Source of the DNA: a virus
DNA: 47,387 nt
Virus record (IMG/VR): IMGVR_UViG_3300036652_001649
Location: 1 to 47,387 of that record
Strand: one strand, 5' to 3'
Every line of letters begins with the position of its first letter. Position 1 is the stretch's first letter. A program made the position numbers and the translations under genes. The notes beneath the pieces are model-generated. The model did not search any database, was not told where the DNA came from, and saw only the letters and a list, made by a program, of their open reading frames with translations. Positions 30,253-37,076 of this stretch are shown piece by piece.

Positions 30253-30535
30253 TGTATTTCTCCCATGTCTCTCCGTCGTCGTGTGACACTTCCACGTCCC
30301 CATAGTCGGGGAAGCCGTCGTAGTCACTGTCGTGACCCCAGTCTGCAATGTCATCCAGGGCGGGATCGATGTTGTCGTCATCTTCCAGCCACTCGAAGGG
30401 ATTGCCCTCGGTTTGGTACTCGATGTACCCCTCGTGCCGGATCTTGAAGTGCACCTTGCAGCGGTACTTCGGCTTCGGTGGCTGAGGGACCTTCTCTAAG
30501 TCCGCGAACTCAGCCAGTGGCAGTTCGCTATTCAT
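30245..30535 (-). CDS. Acidic hypothetical protein
   Basis: 96 aa. A strand-rich centre (YRCKVHFKIRHEGYIEYQTEGNPFEWL) and an Asp-rich C-terminus (DDDNIDPALDDIADWGHDSDYDGFPDYGDVEV) that could bind calcium or mimic DNA. Both are speculation. Confidence 0.65.
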   Translation of the reverse strand: MNSELPLAEFADLEKVPQPPKPKYRCKVHFKIRHEGYIEYQTEGNPFEWLEDDDNIDPALDDIADWGHDSDYDGFPDYGDVEVSHDDGETWEKYNG

Positions 30536-30665
30536 AGTACCTATCCTTCGAATCCATGTAATTCTGGTATTCATCCCACGAGTGATGTTCACCTATCTCG
30601 CAGTGACACAAATGATCCTGGTGGAAATGGGTGCAGAGGTGTGATTCGTAGTTATGTTGTGCCAT
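30528..30665 (-). CDS. Cys/His-rich mini-protein (HLCxCEI family)
   Basis: 45 aa with HLCTHFHQDHLCHCEIGEHHSWDEY, a probable zinc site related to the C-terminal half of the 28049 protein. Overlaps neighbours at both ends (14 bp and 8 bp). Confidence 0.62.
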   Translation of the reverse strand: MAQHNYESHLCTHFHQDHLCHCEIGEHHSWDEYQNYMDSKDRYYE

Positions 30666-30882
30666 TGTTCGCTATCTTCTTCAGTGCCCGCCACTGGTCC
30701 TGCTCACCGGGGTTGATCGATGCGTCCAGCATCAGCAGGTTGTGGTACAGCGACCGGTAGTAGTTCCGGTCCTCCTGGGTCAGTTTCGCATCGTGGCTCG
30801 CCTCCAGGCAGAACCGACGGCCGAACTCGGCAGCCCAGCAGAGCAGGTGCGCCTCATCGGTGGACAGTTCGGTCTTGAACAT
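30652..30882 (-). CDS. Hypothetical protein
   Basis: 76 aa, helical (STDEAHLLCWAAEFGRRFCLEASHDAKLTQEDRNYYRSLYHNLLMLDASI). TGATG overlap with the upstream stop. Confidence 0.65.
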   Translation of the reverse strand: MFKTELSTDEAHLLCWAAEFGRRFCLEASHDAKLTQEDRNYYRSLYHNLLMLDASINPGEQDQWRALKKIANNGTT

Positions 30883-31307
30883 CAGCCCTTCTTCCCAAGG
30901 GCGATCCGCTCGGCCATCCGGGCGACGAGACTCTTCGACACAGCAACGCGGAACTCCTCCTCCGCAATCTTCTCGGGAGTCATGATTTCGAGGTAGGCGT
31001 CCAGGGCCTCGCCCCAGGGCAGGCCTCGATCCTGGACATCCTGAGCCTCCACGGCAGCGGTGCACAGGTCGGCGTCCACGATGCCGTAGTGCCGCAGCAC
31101 CACGCCAGCGTCCCTCTCCTCATCGGCCTCGGTGGTTTGGATGCCCAGGATGTCCAGTGCGTGGCCGATGAGGCAGGAGGGTTCGCCGTCACGCCGGTAC
31201 TCACAGCCGGAGCCAGCGGACATGGGGTCGAGGGGGTAGTGGTAGTCCTCCCCCTTCGTTAGAACGGCCAGTTTCATGGCGTCTGTGAACGCCTCACGAG
31301 TGATCAT
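30882..31307 (-). CDS. Hypothetical protein, first gene of a leftward operon
   Basis: 141 aa. Segments GSGCEYRRDGEPSCLIGHALDILGI and a helical C-terminus. The SCLIGHAL region recalls a family of small phage proteins of unknown role. Leaderless start: TATGAT 6 nt before the ATG. It heads the operon 31307-28556. Confidence 0.7.
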   Translation of the reverse strand: MITREAFTDAMKLAVLTKGEDYHYPLDPMSAGSGCEYRRDGEPSCLIGHALDILGIQTTEADEERDAGVVLRHYGIVDADLCTAAVEAQDVQDRGLPWGEALDAYLEIMTPEKIAEEEFRVAVSKSLVARMAERIALGKKG

Positions 31308-31391
31308 CCCCGTATCATAGAGCACTGGGTACGGTCTTGGCAACCGGAAAATCCACTGGACACTGGCAGGAAACAGGTGTACTATACCGGC
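31308..31391. promoter_or_regulatory. Back-to-back leaderless promoters
   Basis: Leftward: TTGCCA (31343-31338), 18 bp, TATGAT (31319-31314), 6 nt to ATG 31307. Rightward: TGGACA (31357-31362), 17 bp, TACTAT (31380-31385), 6 nt to ATG 31392. The two -35 boxes are 13 bp apart, so one bound protein could control both directions. Confidence 0.78.
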
Positions 31392-31637
31392 ATGGCGCAC
31401 ACTGTCGAACTCCTCGGTGGCCCCTTTGACGGGTCCATCGTTGTCGTGCAGGAAACCTCGACGCAGTACATGGTGGTCGCGAACAACACCGACTTGAACT
31501 CGATCCGTGTGCACGAGAAGGCTCTACCGGATTTGCAGGTGGGGTTTTACGAGCCACCGAATCCTCTACCCAAGGTCCCACCGGAGCGAGAGCGCTGGTA
31601 CTGGATCGGCTACCGAAAGCAGGAAGACAATGAGTGA
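31392..31637 (+). CDS. Small beta-rich protein, first gene of a rightward island
   Basis: 81 aa (HTVELLGGPFDGSIVVVQETSTQYMVVANN ... YEPPNPLPKVPPERERWYWIGY). The ELLGGPFDG start is a recurring pattern in short actinophage proteins of unknown function. Leaderless promoter. Confidence 0.72.
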   Translation: MAHTVELLGGPFDGSIVVVQETSTQYMVVANNTDLNSIRVHEKALPDLQVGFYEPPNPLPKVPPERERWYWIGYRKQEDNE

Positions 31638-32040
31638 GTCACCTACCCGTCCACCGTTGACGCGGAACCAAAAACTTGTTCTCGGGGGCCTGCTCATCGC
31701 CGTGGTGGCTCTGGTCATCGTCATGGTCGGTGCCGCCGCAGCCGCTTCCGGTCCCACCCCGCAGACGGGCACGCCCGGCGCTCAGATGGTCGCTGCCAAC
31801 CACGCGGCCGAGGTGAAGCAACTCGAAGGCTCCATCAAGAAGAACGTCGAAACGGCCATCCCGGGCACGACCATTCTCGATGTGACCTGCATCCCGGATG
31901 GCACCGGGAACGAGCACAGCACGTCGTACGCCTGCCTCGCTGCCACCACGAAGAACTCGGACGGCAGTGAGTCCGGCTACAACTTCACCGGCGTCATCAA
32001 CTGGGACACCGGCCAGTACGTCTGGAGGCTCGCTCGATGA
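31630..32040 (+). CDS. Membrane-anchored secreted-domain protein
   Basis: 136 aa. A basic N-terminus, one transmembrane helix (LVLGGLLIAVVALVIVMVGAAAA), then a soluble domain with two cysteines (DVTCIPDG ... SYACLA) likely disulphide-linked outside the cell. Layout recalls DUF4333-like lipoproteins or membrane proteins, without a lipobox. Possibly a superinfection or surface function (speculative). An AAACTTGTTC motif variant lies at 31671. Confidence 0.68.
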   Translation: MSESPTRPPLTRNQKLVLGGLLIAVVALVIVMVGAAAAASGPTPQTGTPGAQMVAANHAAEVKQLEGSIKKNVETAIPGTTILDVTCIPDGTGNEHSTSYACLAATTKNSDGSESGYNFTGVINWDTGQYVWRLAR

Positions 32041-32204
32041 TCGATGACCAAGAAGAACTCACTCGACGCTTCATGACCGAACCTCGCTTCCACGCCATTG
32101 TGAAAGCGCTTCAGAACGCAGCGTTCTACGGGGGTCGCTACCCCGTTCTAGAGGCAATGCGCGTAGCCGCACGACTCGATGGGATGTTCAATGACCACGC
32201 ATGA
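32037..32204 (+). CDS. 55-aa hypothetical protein
   Basis: ATGA overlap with the preceding stop. Helical (EELTRRFMTEPRFHAIVKALQNAAFYGGRYPVLEAMRVAARLDGMF). Confidence 0.6.
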   Translation: MIDDQEELTRRFMTEPRFHAIVKALQNAAFYGGRYPVLEAMRVAARLDGMFNDHA

Positions 32205-32439
32205 CTATCGCGGTCCGTACGACGAAGCGCACTGCCTCACGATCAAGCGGGTGGAGGGCCCCGCCATCAGCGGAGTGCTCTTCACCGGTGACCCGATCAC
32301 CAAGGGTGACTTTCTAGTTGTGAAGGACTGGACCGACGAGACGCAGGGACGCGTCTACGTGATCACGGAACTCTATTCGTTCCTTCTACCGGAGAACATG
32401 TACCAATACCGGGCCACCGCAGCCTCGAATGGGGCGTAG
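32191..32439 (+). CDS. Small beta-rich hypothetical protein
   Basis: 82 aa, beginning within the previous gene. Strands around GVLFTGDPITKGDFLVVKDWTDETQGRVYVITELYSF. No family recognised. Confidence 0.65.
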   Translation: MTTHDYRGPYDEAHCLTIKRVEGPAISGVLFTGDPITKGDFLVVKDWTDETQGRVYVITELYSFLLPENMYQYRATAASNGA

Positions 32440-32441
32440 TG

Positions 32442-32612
32442 ATGCGGGAACTCGCAATTCTCGACCCGTGGGGCTCGATCGTCAATGTCGTGACGACATC
32501 GAAGCCTCGCGCTGAAGTGCAGAAGGAATGGCCATCGCACCGCGTGCTGCCCCTGGCCGACGTTCCGGCGCATGCCAAGCACGCCTACGAATACTGGGGG
32601 AACCGGCCATGA
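32442..32612 (+). CDS. 56-aa hypothetical protein
   Basis: RELAILDPWGSIVNVVTTSKPRAEVQKEWPSHRVLPLADVPAHAKHAYEYWGN. ATG two nt after the previous stop; the stop overlaps the next ATG as ATGA. Confidence 0.6.
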   Translation: MRELAILDPWGSIVNVVTTSKPRAEVQKEWPSHRVLPLADVPAHAKHAYEYWGNRP

Positions 32613-32755
32613 CGCGGGAGCGTGAAGCGCGGATTCGAGCGCTCCGAATCGAACTCGCTGAACTCGAACGCCAGGAGCAGTGGGAACGCCAGATCCGGCT
32701 TGCCGGGTTCACTCCCCAGGACGGTGGGTTCTTCGTGTGGAGAAACGTCGAGTGA
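32609..32755 (+). CDS. Coiled-coil mini-protein
   Basis: 48 aa (REREARIRALRIELAELERQEQWERQIRLAGFTPQDGGFFVW), a charged helix with a short hydrophobic end. GTGA overlap with the next gene. Confidence 0.6.
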   Translation: MTREREARIRALRIELAELERQEQWERQIRLAGFTPQDGGFFVWRNVE

Positions 32756-32886
32756 AAATCTTGTTCACGGCTCTCGGGCTCGTGCTCCTGACCATCTCGT
32801 GGGAGAACTCGCAGTACCGACTATCTCTAGTCGTGAACCGACTAGGGAAGTGGTTCTGGACTCACGGAATGATCCGAATAGGCTGA
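32752..32886 (+). CDS. 44-aa single-span membrane protein
   Basis: GTG start whose first codons (KILF) are an exact AAATCTTGTT motif (32756-32765). One hydrophobic helix (ILFTALGLVLLTISW), then a basic/aromatic tail. It ends back to back with the leftward gene at 32887 with no gap. Confidence 0.58.
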   Translation: MKILFTALGLVLLTISWENSQYRLSLVVNRLGKWFWTHGMIRIG

Positions 32887-33075
32887 CTACTTCTTCTTCT
32901 TGATCTTCGCCTTCTGCACGGACTTGTGAATCATCATCCGGGAGGCGTGAACTCCGATTAGAACGCCACCAACCCCGGAGCGGCAGGGCATTCCGGAGCC
33001 CGCGCCACAGGTAGGGCAGGACTCTTCCTGCGCCTCTTGCGCGGAGGACTCGGTGGACTCGTCAGCATCAGTCAT
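32887..33075 (-). CDS. Small zinc-ribbon-like protein
   Basis: 62 aa: acidic N-terminus, SCPTCGAGSGMPCRS (C-x2-C plus Cys), and a Lys-rich C-terminus (QKAKIKKKK). May bind nucleic acid. Confidence 0.66.
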   Translation of the reverse strand: MTDADESTESSAQEAQEESCPTCGAGSGMPCRSGVGGVLIGVHASRMMIHKSVQKAKIKKKK

Positions 33076-33190
33076 GAGGGGATTCTACTTCCTTCTCGGG
33101 TGCGGCAGCCGTCTGCTTCTTCACCCACCATCGGCAGTAGTAGCCCAGCCCGCCGCAGAGGGCGGCGAGGATCGCCAGCACGGGGATCAT
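33068..33190 (-). CDS. 40-aa membrane protein
   Basis: IPVLAILAALCGGLGYYCRWWVKKQ, one transmembrane helix followed by basic residues. Start overlaps the upstream stop and its end overlaps the next gene by 8 bp. Confidence 0.6.
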   Translation of the reverse strand: MIPVLAILAALCGGLGYYCRWWVKKQTAAAPEKEVESPHD

Positions 33191-33492
33191 CAGATGTCCA
33201 TTGCTCGGCCGGTGCGAACTCCTTCGCACAGCCACAGCGGCGTGCTGTCGCCCGCCAGTTCCTCGGCGTAGGGATCAGGACCCCAGTGCCCGATTCCATC
33301 GCAGTTCACGCCGTACGACCGCTCCGGGCACTGCCCCACCGGGTGCATGCGCACGAGCATGTTGTACGCCGGGTGTTCCTTGTCGGGCACCGGCAAATCT
33401 TCTTGACGCACACGTGAGGTCTGTGGCTTCGGGCTGTCACTGTCGAACTGCCCAGCCATGTTGGTGTGCCAGGTCTTGTTGTTCTTCGCCAT
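33190..33492 (-). CDS. Hypothetical protein with Cys pair
   Basis: 100 aa. RMHPVGQCPERSYGVNCDGIGHWGPDPYAEEL ... LWLCEG, three Cys and His, perhaps metal-binding. An exact AAATCTTCTT motif at 33395 falls within codons QEDLPV. Confidence 0.68.
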   Translation of the reverse strand: MAKNNKTWHTNMAGQFDSDSPKPQTSRVRQEDLPVPDKEHPAYNMLVRMHPVGQCPERSYGVNCDGIGHWGPDPYAEELAGDSTPLWLCEGVRTGRAMDI

Positions 33493-33737
33493 CAGAGCCC
33501 TTTCCACGGGGTGTGCTGTTCCTTGATCCACTTCTCGAAGGCGGCCACGTCGGTGGTCACCAAGCCGGTCTGGGTGTCCACGAACAGGGTCAGGGTGACC
33601 ATGGAGGCTCCGACGCCCCATCCCCGTGACTCGGGTTGCTTCTCGGCGTGCACGGTGTACTCCTCGTACATCCGGTCCGTCGTGAAAGTCTCAACGCCGG
33701 ACTTGCCCCAGTCGGTGTACTCGATTTGGTGTGCCAT
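33492..33737 (-). CDS. Hypothetical protein
   Basis: 81 aa, beta-rich (HQIEYTDWGKSGVETFTTDRMYEEYTVHAEKQPESRGWGVGASMVTLTLFVD). It overlaps the upstream gene by 47 bp, longer than usual here. Confidence 0.65.
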   Translation of the reverse strand: MAHQIEYTDWGKSGVETFTTDRMYEEYTVHAEKQPESRGWGVGASMVTLTLFVDTQTGLVTTDVAAFEKWIKEQHTPWKGL

Positions 33738-33819
33738 CAGTTGTCCTCTCGTCGGTATCAAGCCAGGCGTCCACAATCTCCTCGTGGTCGTCGGGGTGGT
33801 CGTGTGAAAGCCTGCTCAT
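33691..33819 (-). CDS. 42-aa hypothetical protein
   Basis: SRLSHDHPDDHEEIVDAWLDTDERTTDGTPNRVHRLGQVRR. The initiation region is an exact copy of the dispersed motif read as gaagaagatttc-ATG, so the motif also serves as, or replaces, the ribosome-binding site. Confidence 0.52.
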   Translation of the reverse strand: MSRLSHDHPDDHEEIVDAWLDTDERTTDGTPNRVHRLGQVRR

Positions 33820-33974
33820 GAAATCTTCTTCTCTCTCAGGTTTGCGTCGCAGATACGTCGGTCGGTGTGCAGGAGCCTCATGTCCGGGTCCCACTCGGCG
33901 GCAGCGGTCTTGACCGAGCCGACACCCTCCCCGCCACAGCGGTCGCATGTGACGGGGAACGCCCAGATGTTCAT
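33816..33974 (-). CDS. Small zinc-knuckle protein
   Basis: 52 aa with FPVTCDRCGGEGVGSVKTAAAEWDP ... RRICDANL (C-x2-C plus a later Cys). The C-terminus REKKIS is encoded by the motif overlapping the next start. Confidence 0.63.
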   Translation of the reverse strand: MNIWAFPVTCDRCGGEGVGSVKTAAAEWDPDMRLLHTDRRICDANLREKKIS

Positions 33975-34081
33975 GATCGCGGCTCCAGTCGGTCTTGCAC
34001 AGCCAGCAGAGCCCAGGAGGACAACTGCAATGCGCGGTAGTCGCGCTTCCAGATCAGGTACTTCTCGATGAACTCGTTCAT
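33971..34081 (-). CDS. 36-aa helical protein
   Basis: NEFIEKYLIWKRDYRALQLSSWALLAVQDRLEPRS. ATGA overlaps at both ends. The start is directly preceded by a motif copy (aagaagatttc-ATG), as in the 33819 gene. Confidence 0.58.
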   Translation of the reverse strand: MNEFIEKYLIWKRDYRALQLSSWALLAVQDRLEPRS

Positions 34082-34317
34082 GAAATCTTCTTCCTCTCGA
34101 TGATGCCTTCGGCCGCTTCCACGGCATCGCGCCGCAGGCGGAAGTGGGTGCTGACCTGGCCGTAGCCGTCGATGAACAGCCGCCAGTAGTGGACGGTCAG
34201 CGGGCGCGGGGCTATGTTGTAGTACTGCTCGACGCGCAGGACGGTGCCGACAATGCCTCCGTCCACGAACAGGTCAGCGCGCCCGGGTCCGTTCGACTCG
34301 ACCTTGATCTTCGTCAT
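34078..34317 (-). CDS. Small hypothetical protein
   Basis: 79 aa (IKVESNGPGRADLFVDGGIVGTVLRVEQYYNIAPRPLTVHYWRLFIDGYG), beta-rich. The C-terminus ERKKIS is nearly identical to the REKKIS end of the 33816 gene because both end in a motif copy. Confidence 0.66.
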   Translation of the reverse strand: MTKIKVESNGPGRADLFVDGGIVGTVLRVEQYYNIAPRPLTVHYWRLFIDGYGQVSTHFRLRRDAVEAAEGIIERKKIS

Positions 34318-34532
34318 TCCCCTACCTCTTCCTCGAACTCGACCAGCAGGCGGAACACCAGTTCGGCATCCTCGGTGGTGAGGTGGATGCGGATGACGCC
34401 GTTCAGCAAGCCGTCCAGGTCGATGCCGTCGATGTCCATCCTCGGGTCGTCCGTGTCCGCCGCGAGGGTGGTGCGGATCAGCGCCCGGCCCACCTCGGCG
34501 GCTACAGCAGGAACCATGTCCTCATGCATCAT
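34314..34532 (-). CDS. Small acidic hypothetical protein
   Basis: 72 aa (two adjacent ATGs at 34532/34529). VPAVAAEVGRALIRTTLAADTDDPRMDIDGIDLDGLLNGVIRIHLTTEDAELVFRLLVEFEEEVGE. Confidence 0.62.
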   Translation of the reverse strand: MMHEDMVPAVAAEVGRALIRTTLAADTDDPRMDIDGIDLDGLLNGVIRIHLTTEDAELVFRLLVEFEEEVGE

Positions 34533-34687
34533 GACTTGTCTCCTTCGATGTAGTGCGCGCCGTCTTCCAGCATCGCGTCGTAGCGGATCTTCGGAATCCG
34601 GATCCACTGGGACTGATCGAACAGGCGACCGTAGTACTGCCTGCGGGTGCGGTTCCGGTTCCACTTCCAGGTGATGTCGAATGTCAT
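34529..34687 (-). CDS. Small basic/aromatic protein
   Basis: 52 aa: TFDITWKWNRNRTRRQYYGRLFDQSQWIRIPKIRYDAMLEDGAHYIEGDKS. ATGA overlaps at both ends. Confidence 0.62.
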   Translation of the reverse strand: MTFDITWKWNRNRTRRQYYGRLFDQSQWIRIPKIRYDAMLEDGAHYIEGDKS

Positions 34688-35199
34688 GCGAACGCCTCCG
34701 CGCAGGTCGGTCCAAGGCCCATGGCCCGGGAGTGGTCGTCGGTCAGCGGGCTGAGGCAGCGAGCGCAGACGCTGAACTCGTCAGCGAAAAGAAATGCTGC
34801 GGCCTTGGGGTCCTCAGCGATCTTCTGCAAAACAATGGCCTTCGCCGCACCCTTGACGGGGTACTGCACGAACGAGCCGGGGTGGCCCACGAGCCGGGTC
34901 ACGAACGTGAACCCTGCCCACTTGCCCTTGCTCGGCGTCTTGACCTCGAAGAACGTGACGGCGTTGCTCGCGCCAGCCAGGTCGCGCAGCGCGTACTTGC
35001 TGTCCGGCACGGTGACCTTCGCGGTCGCCATCGGCTTGCTCGGCAGAGCAGCAGAGGCCTGGAGGGTGGCGCTTGCGACGAAGATGGCCTGGTGCGTGCT
35101 TTGGCTGCACGCCTTGACCTCAGACAACGTGGCGTGCACGTTGTGGCAGTGTCCGCAGTGGATACCGTGCGGGGCGGTGGTGGTGGTGTTTGTGTTCAT
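34684..35199 (-). CDS. DUF6011-like zinc protein, first gene of a leftward operon
   Basis: 171 aa. N-terminal HCGHCHNVHATLSEVKAC zinc site, a central beta-rich domain, and a C-terminal VCARCLSPLTDDHSRAMGLGPTCAE, the pattern of DUF6011 (C-x2-C ... S-x(3-4)-G-x-GP-x-C). Leaderless start: TACGCT 6 nt before the ATG; first codons are the Thr-rich NTNTTTT. It heads an operon to 32887. Confidence 0.78.
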   Translation of the reverse strand: MNTNTTTTAPHGIHCGHCHNVHATLSEVKACSQSTHQAIFVASATLQASAALPSKPMATAKVTVPDSKYALRDLAGASNAVTFFEVKTPSKGKWAGFTFVTRLVGHPGSFVQYPVKGAAKAIVLQKIAEDPKAAAFLFADEFSVCARCLSPLTDDHSRAMGLGPTCAEAFA

Positions 35200-35205
35200 A
35201 CTGAC

Positions 35206-35234
35206 AGCGTACTCCTCTCTACAACACAATGCAA
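35206..35234 (-). promoter_or_regulatory. Leftward leaderless promoter
   Basis: TTGCAT (35234-35229), 17 bp, TACGCT (35211-35206), 6 nt to ATG 35199. Confidence 0.75.
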
Positions 35235-35235
35235 G

Positions 35236-35267
35236 AGGGCCAGGGAAGTTTTTTCTCCCCCGGCCCT
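35236..35267 (-). terminator. Terminator of the 35280-36053 operon
   Basis: AGGGCCaGGGaA pairs imperfectly with tCCCCCGGCCCT around a T-rich loop. It lies just downstream of the 35280 gene and abuts the next promoter. Confidence 0.65.
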
Positions 35268-35279
35268 CGCTGGTGGTGG

Positions 35280-35399
35280 CTAGTCTTGTCGGTCGGTCTC
35301 GTGCTTGTAGCAGTCCCAGAGCAGCCATCCCACGCCCGGCACTGCGAGTGCCATGGTGAAGATGCCAGCGATCAGGTCCGCGTTCATGATTTCGTGCAT
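35280..35399 (-). CDS. 39-aa membrane protein
   Basis: MHEIMNADLIAGIFTMALAV then WLLWDCYKHETDRQD: one transmembrane helix. Site gaggtgatacc. ATG at 35387 also possible. Confidence 0.62.
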   Translation of the reverse strand: MHEIMNADLIAGIFTMALAVPGVGWLLWDCYKHETDRQD

Positions 35400-35413
35400 T
35401 GGTATCACCTCCC

Positions 35414-35734
35414 TCAACTGAACAGGTGGGTCAGGGCTCGTGCCACAGCCGGGTCGTGCTTTTTGCAGTACCACACCACGAGGGTGAAGACCAGCAACTC
35501 GTCAAGCATGCCCACGACGGGGATCACATCAGGGATGAAGTCCAGCGGGCTCAGCGTGAAGGCGATGAACAGCAGGACGGCGATGCGGACCCGCAGTTTG
35601 CTCACCTTGGTCACGCGCCAGAGGACTCGCAGTCGGGCACGGAACCGAAGTAGTCGCGTGTACAGCCGGTCGGCCAGCCGCTCTAGCGGGCTCGGGAAGA
35701 TTTCGCGGGCGAGGGTCGGGGTGTAGATGGTCAT
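35414..35734 (-). CDS. DUF1232 (YkvA-type) membrane protein
   Basis: 106 aa. The signature FTLSPLDFIPDVIPVVGMLDELLVF (about 60-84) is the core of DUF1232/YkvA. Flanked by basic amphipathic helices, it likely sits in or on the inner membrane. Function of the family is unknown. The start region carries gaagattt at 35698, a partial motif. Confidence 0.85.
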   Translation of the reverse strand: MTIYTPTLAREIFPSPLERLADRLYTRLLRFRARLRVLWRVTKVSKLRVRIAVLLFIAFTLSPLDFIPDVIPVVGMLDELLVFTLVVWYCKKHDPAVARALTHLFS

Positions 35735-35901
35735 TTCTGCTCCTCAAAGAAAGCGGCCTTGCAGCCGGGGTGAAGAACGAGAACGTCTCCGCTGAAGTCG
35801 TCAGGCTCCAGGAAGAGCATGTGGCCGATGACGGGCTTGTAGCACTGGTCGCAGTCCCAGTCACCGTTGCCGGTGGTCTCTTTCATGGTCGGCCTAGGCA
35901 T
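35731..35901 (-). CDS. Small zinc-knuckle protein
   Basis: 56 aa. WDCDQCYKPVIGHMLFLEPDDFSGDVLVLHPGCKAAF: C-x2-C ... H-x2-C, a LIM-like or ribbon zinc site. ATGA and TGATG overlaps. Confidence 0.68.
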   Translation of the reverse strand: MPRPTMKETTGNGDWDCDQCYKPVIGHMLFLEPDDFSGDVLVLHPGCKAAFFEEQK

Positions 35902-36053
35902 CAGTTGCTCCTCAGGATGTGGGTGGTGAGGACGATGCGGTATCCGTCGCGGTCCGCGATGAGGGTCTGGCCCTCGCCTGCGGTCATCAGGACCCGAACC
36001 GGCTCGCCGTCGATCGTGGCGTTGGGGGTGGTGGTTGCTGGTGTGATGCTCAT
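35901..36053 (-). CDS. 50-aa protein, first gene of a leftward operon
   Basis: SITPATTTPNATIDGEPVRVLMTAGEGQTLIADRDGYRIVLTTHIL, beta-rich. TACTAT lies 6 nt before the ATG (leaderless). Confidence 0.68.
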   Translation of the reverse strand: MSITPATTTPNATIDGEPVRVLMTAGEGQTLIADRDGYRIVLTTHILRSN

Positions 36054-36059
36054 AGTCAT

Positions 36060-36088
36060 ATAGTACACGCCCTGCCTCGGCGGCACAA
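36060..36088 (-). promoter_or_regulatory. Leftward leaderless promoter
   Basis: TTGTGC (36088-36083), 17 bp, TACTAT (36065-36060), 6 nt to ATG 36053. Confidence 0.78.
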
Positions 36089-36101
36089 GGGTTTACATGA
36101 A

Positions 36102-36130
36102 GAAAGCCGCGGTGGTGAGCCGCGGCTTTC
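36102..36130 (-). terminator. Terminator of the 36144-39658 operon
   Basis: Perfect 11-bp stem GAAAGCCGCGG (36102-36112) with CCGCGGCTTTC (36120-36130), 7-nt loop. On the leftward transcript it is followed by TTCATG. Confidence 0.8.
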
Positions 36131-36143
36131 AGGTGGGGTAGGA

Positions 36144-36326
36144 CTACTTGATCGGCAACCCGCGCTCGTGCGTGCAGCCCGGACGGTCGCAGTACCACCA
36201 GGTCAGGTCGGAGTAGGGCGACCCGCTCGGGTGCAGCCGGTAGCGGTGGCCCAGGATGATGCAGTCCCACGGGATGATGGCCCCGTAGTGCACCTTCCGG
36301 TACAGGCTCGTCAGTCGCTGTCTCAC
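36144..36326 (-). CDS. Small Cys/Trp protein
   Basis: 60 aa from GTG 36326 (GTGA overlap). ILGHRYRLHPSGSPYSDLTWWYCDRPGCTHERGLPIK: C-x4-C-x-H may bind zinc. Last gene before the operon terminator. Confidence 0.58.
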   Translation of the reverse strand: MRQRLTSLYRKVHYGAIIPWDCIILGHRYRLHPSGSPYSDLTWWYCDRPGCTHERGLPIK

Positions 36327-36595
36327 AGCCGTGTCACCCTCCAGTGCGTGATGGGCCGGAAGCACAGGCACAGTCGGCCTATCTCCAGGTCGGCTAGATA
36401 CAGCCGGTGCCGTCCATCGCACCACAGGATGACGTGATCCATCCCCGGGACGGCCGAACACAGGGCCGGGGTGGGTGTCGTGACAGCCCAGCGCGCGACG
36501 TGCGTGCAGGTGTGGAGAACCTTGGACTGGCACTCCAGTTCCGGCTCGTCCAGCATCAGCAGGTCGAAATCTTCTTCTTGCAGCGTGTCAGTCAA
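36323..36595 (-). CDS. Paralog 1 of a Cys/His/Trp small-protein family
   Basis: 90 aa from TTG 36595, chosen because TDTLQEEDFDLLMLDEPELEC then aligns with the start of paralog 2 (ETLEEEDLVLLFLDEPELRC) and because GAGAGG lies upstream; a GTG at 36616 is the alternative. Shared pattern: acidic D-L-x-L-x-L-(D/E) start, a Cys, TCTHVARW, a central WCDGRHRLYL and a C-terminal LCLCFRPITHWRV. Probably zinc-binding. An exact AAATCTTCTT motif (36568) encodes EEDF. Confidence 0.66.
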   Translation of the reverse strand: MTDTLQEEDFDLLMLDEPELECQSKVLHTCTHVARWAVTTPTPALCSAVPGMDHVILWCDGRHRLYLADLEIGRLCLCFRPITHWRVTRL

Positions 36596-36692
36596 TTCCC
36601 AATCCTCTCTCGTCACACTGTAGACAGAACCACTCGTTCAGATCGTCGTTCTCGATCACGATGAACGTCTCGTGCGCGCAGTCAGTTGACAT
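36588..36692 (-). CDS. 34-aa zinc-knuckle protein
   Basis: STDCAHETFIVIENDDLNEWFCLQCDERGLGID: Cys/His pair plus C-x2-C. Overlaps genes at both ends. Confidence 0.6.
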   Translation of the reverse strand: MSTDCAHETFIVIENDDLNEWFCLQCDERGLGID

Positions 36693-36924
36693 CTTCTTCT
36701 TCCTCAGTGAGCGTGATGTTCACGCGCATCCACTTCTTCACGCCGTGGTAGGTCTCGTTCCAGACTTCGGCCTCCAGCACCCCATCGGGGCTCAGGTGGT
36801 AGCCGTACTGCCCGGTGGACGTGTGCTCACCCAGGCTCAGCAGATCGCGCTTCACGTCCTCGACCGAGACTGTCGTCTCCCCGTGCCGCTTGCGGGCTCG
36901 CATGATGCGTCCGTCTTCAGTCAT
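36682..36924 (-). CDS. Small hypothetical protein
   Basis: 80 aa, TEDGRIMRARKRHGETTVSVEDVKRDLLSLGEHTSTGQYGYHLSPDGVLEAEVWNETYHGVKKWMRVNITL; alpha/beta with an acidic end. Confidence 0.66.
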   Translation of the reverse strand: MTEDGRIMRARKRHGETTVSVEDVKRDLLSLGEHTSTGQYGYHLSPDGVLEAEVWNETYHGVKKWMRVNITLTEEEEDVN

Positions 36925-37076
36925 CAGTAGTCCCAGTCCTCTTCTTCGGCTTCTTGCCCGTCCTTCGGGCACGGTGCTACGTCGCCGCAGACCTCGCACT
37001 CCAGTCCGCGCCGGGTGATCCAGTTCGCGTTGTCATCCATGAGGATGTCGCGGTAGTACGTCTGCCCGTGTCTCAT
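36924..37076 (-). CDS. 50-aa zinc-knuckle protein
   Basis: WITRRGLECEVCGDVAPCPKDGQEAEEEDWDY: C-x2-C-x5-C. ATG within the stop of the upstream gene. Confidence 0.6.
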   Translation of the reverse strand: MRHGQTYYRDILMDDNANWITRRGLECEVCGDVAPCPKDGQEAEEEDWDY

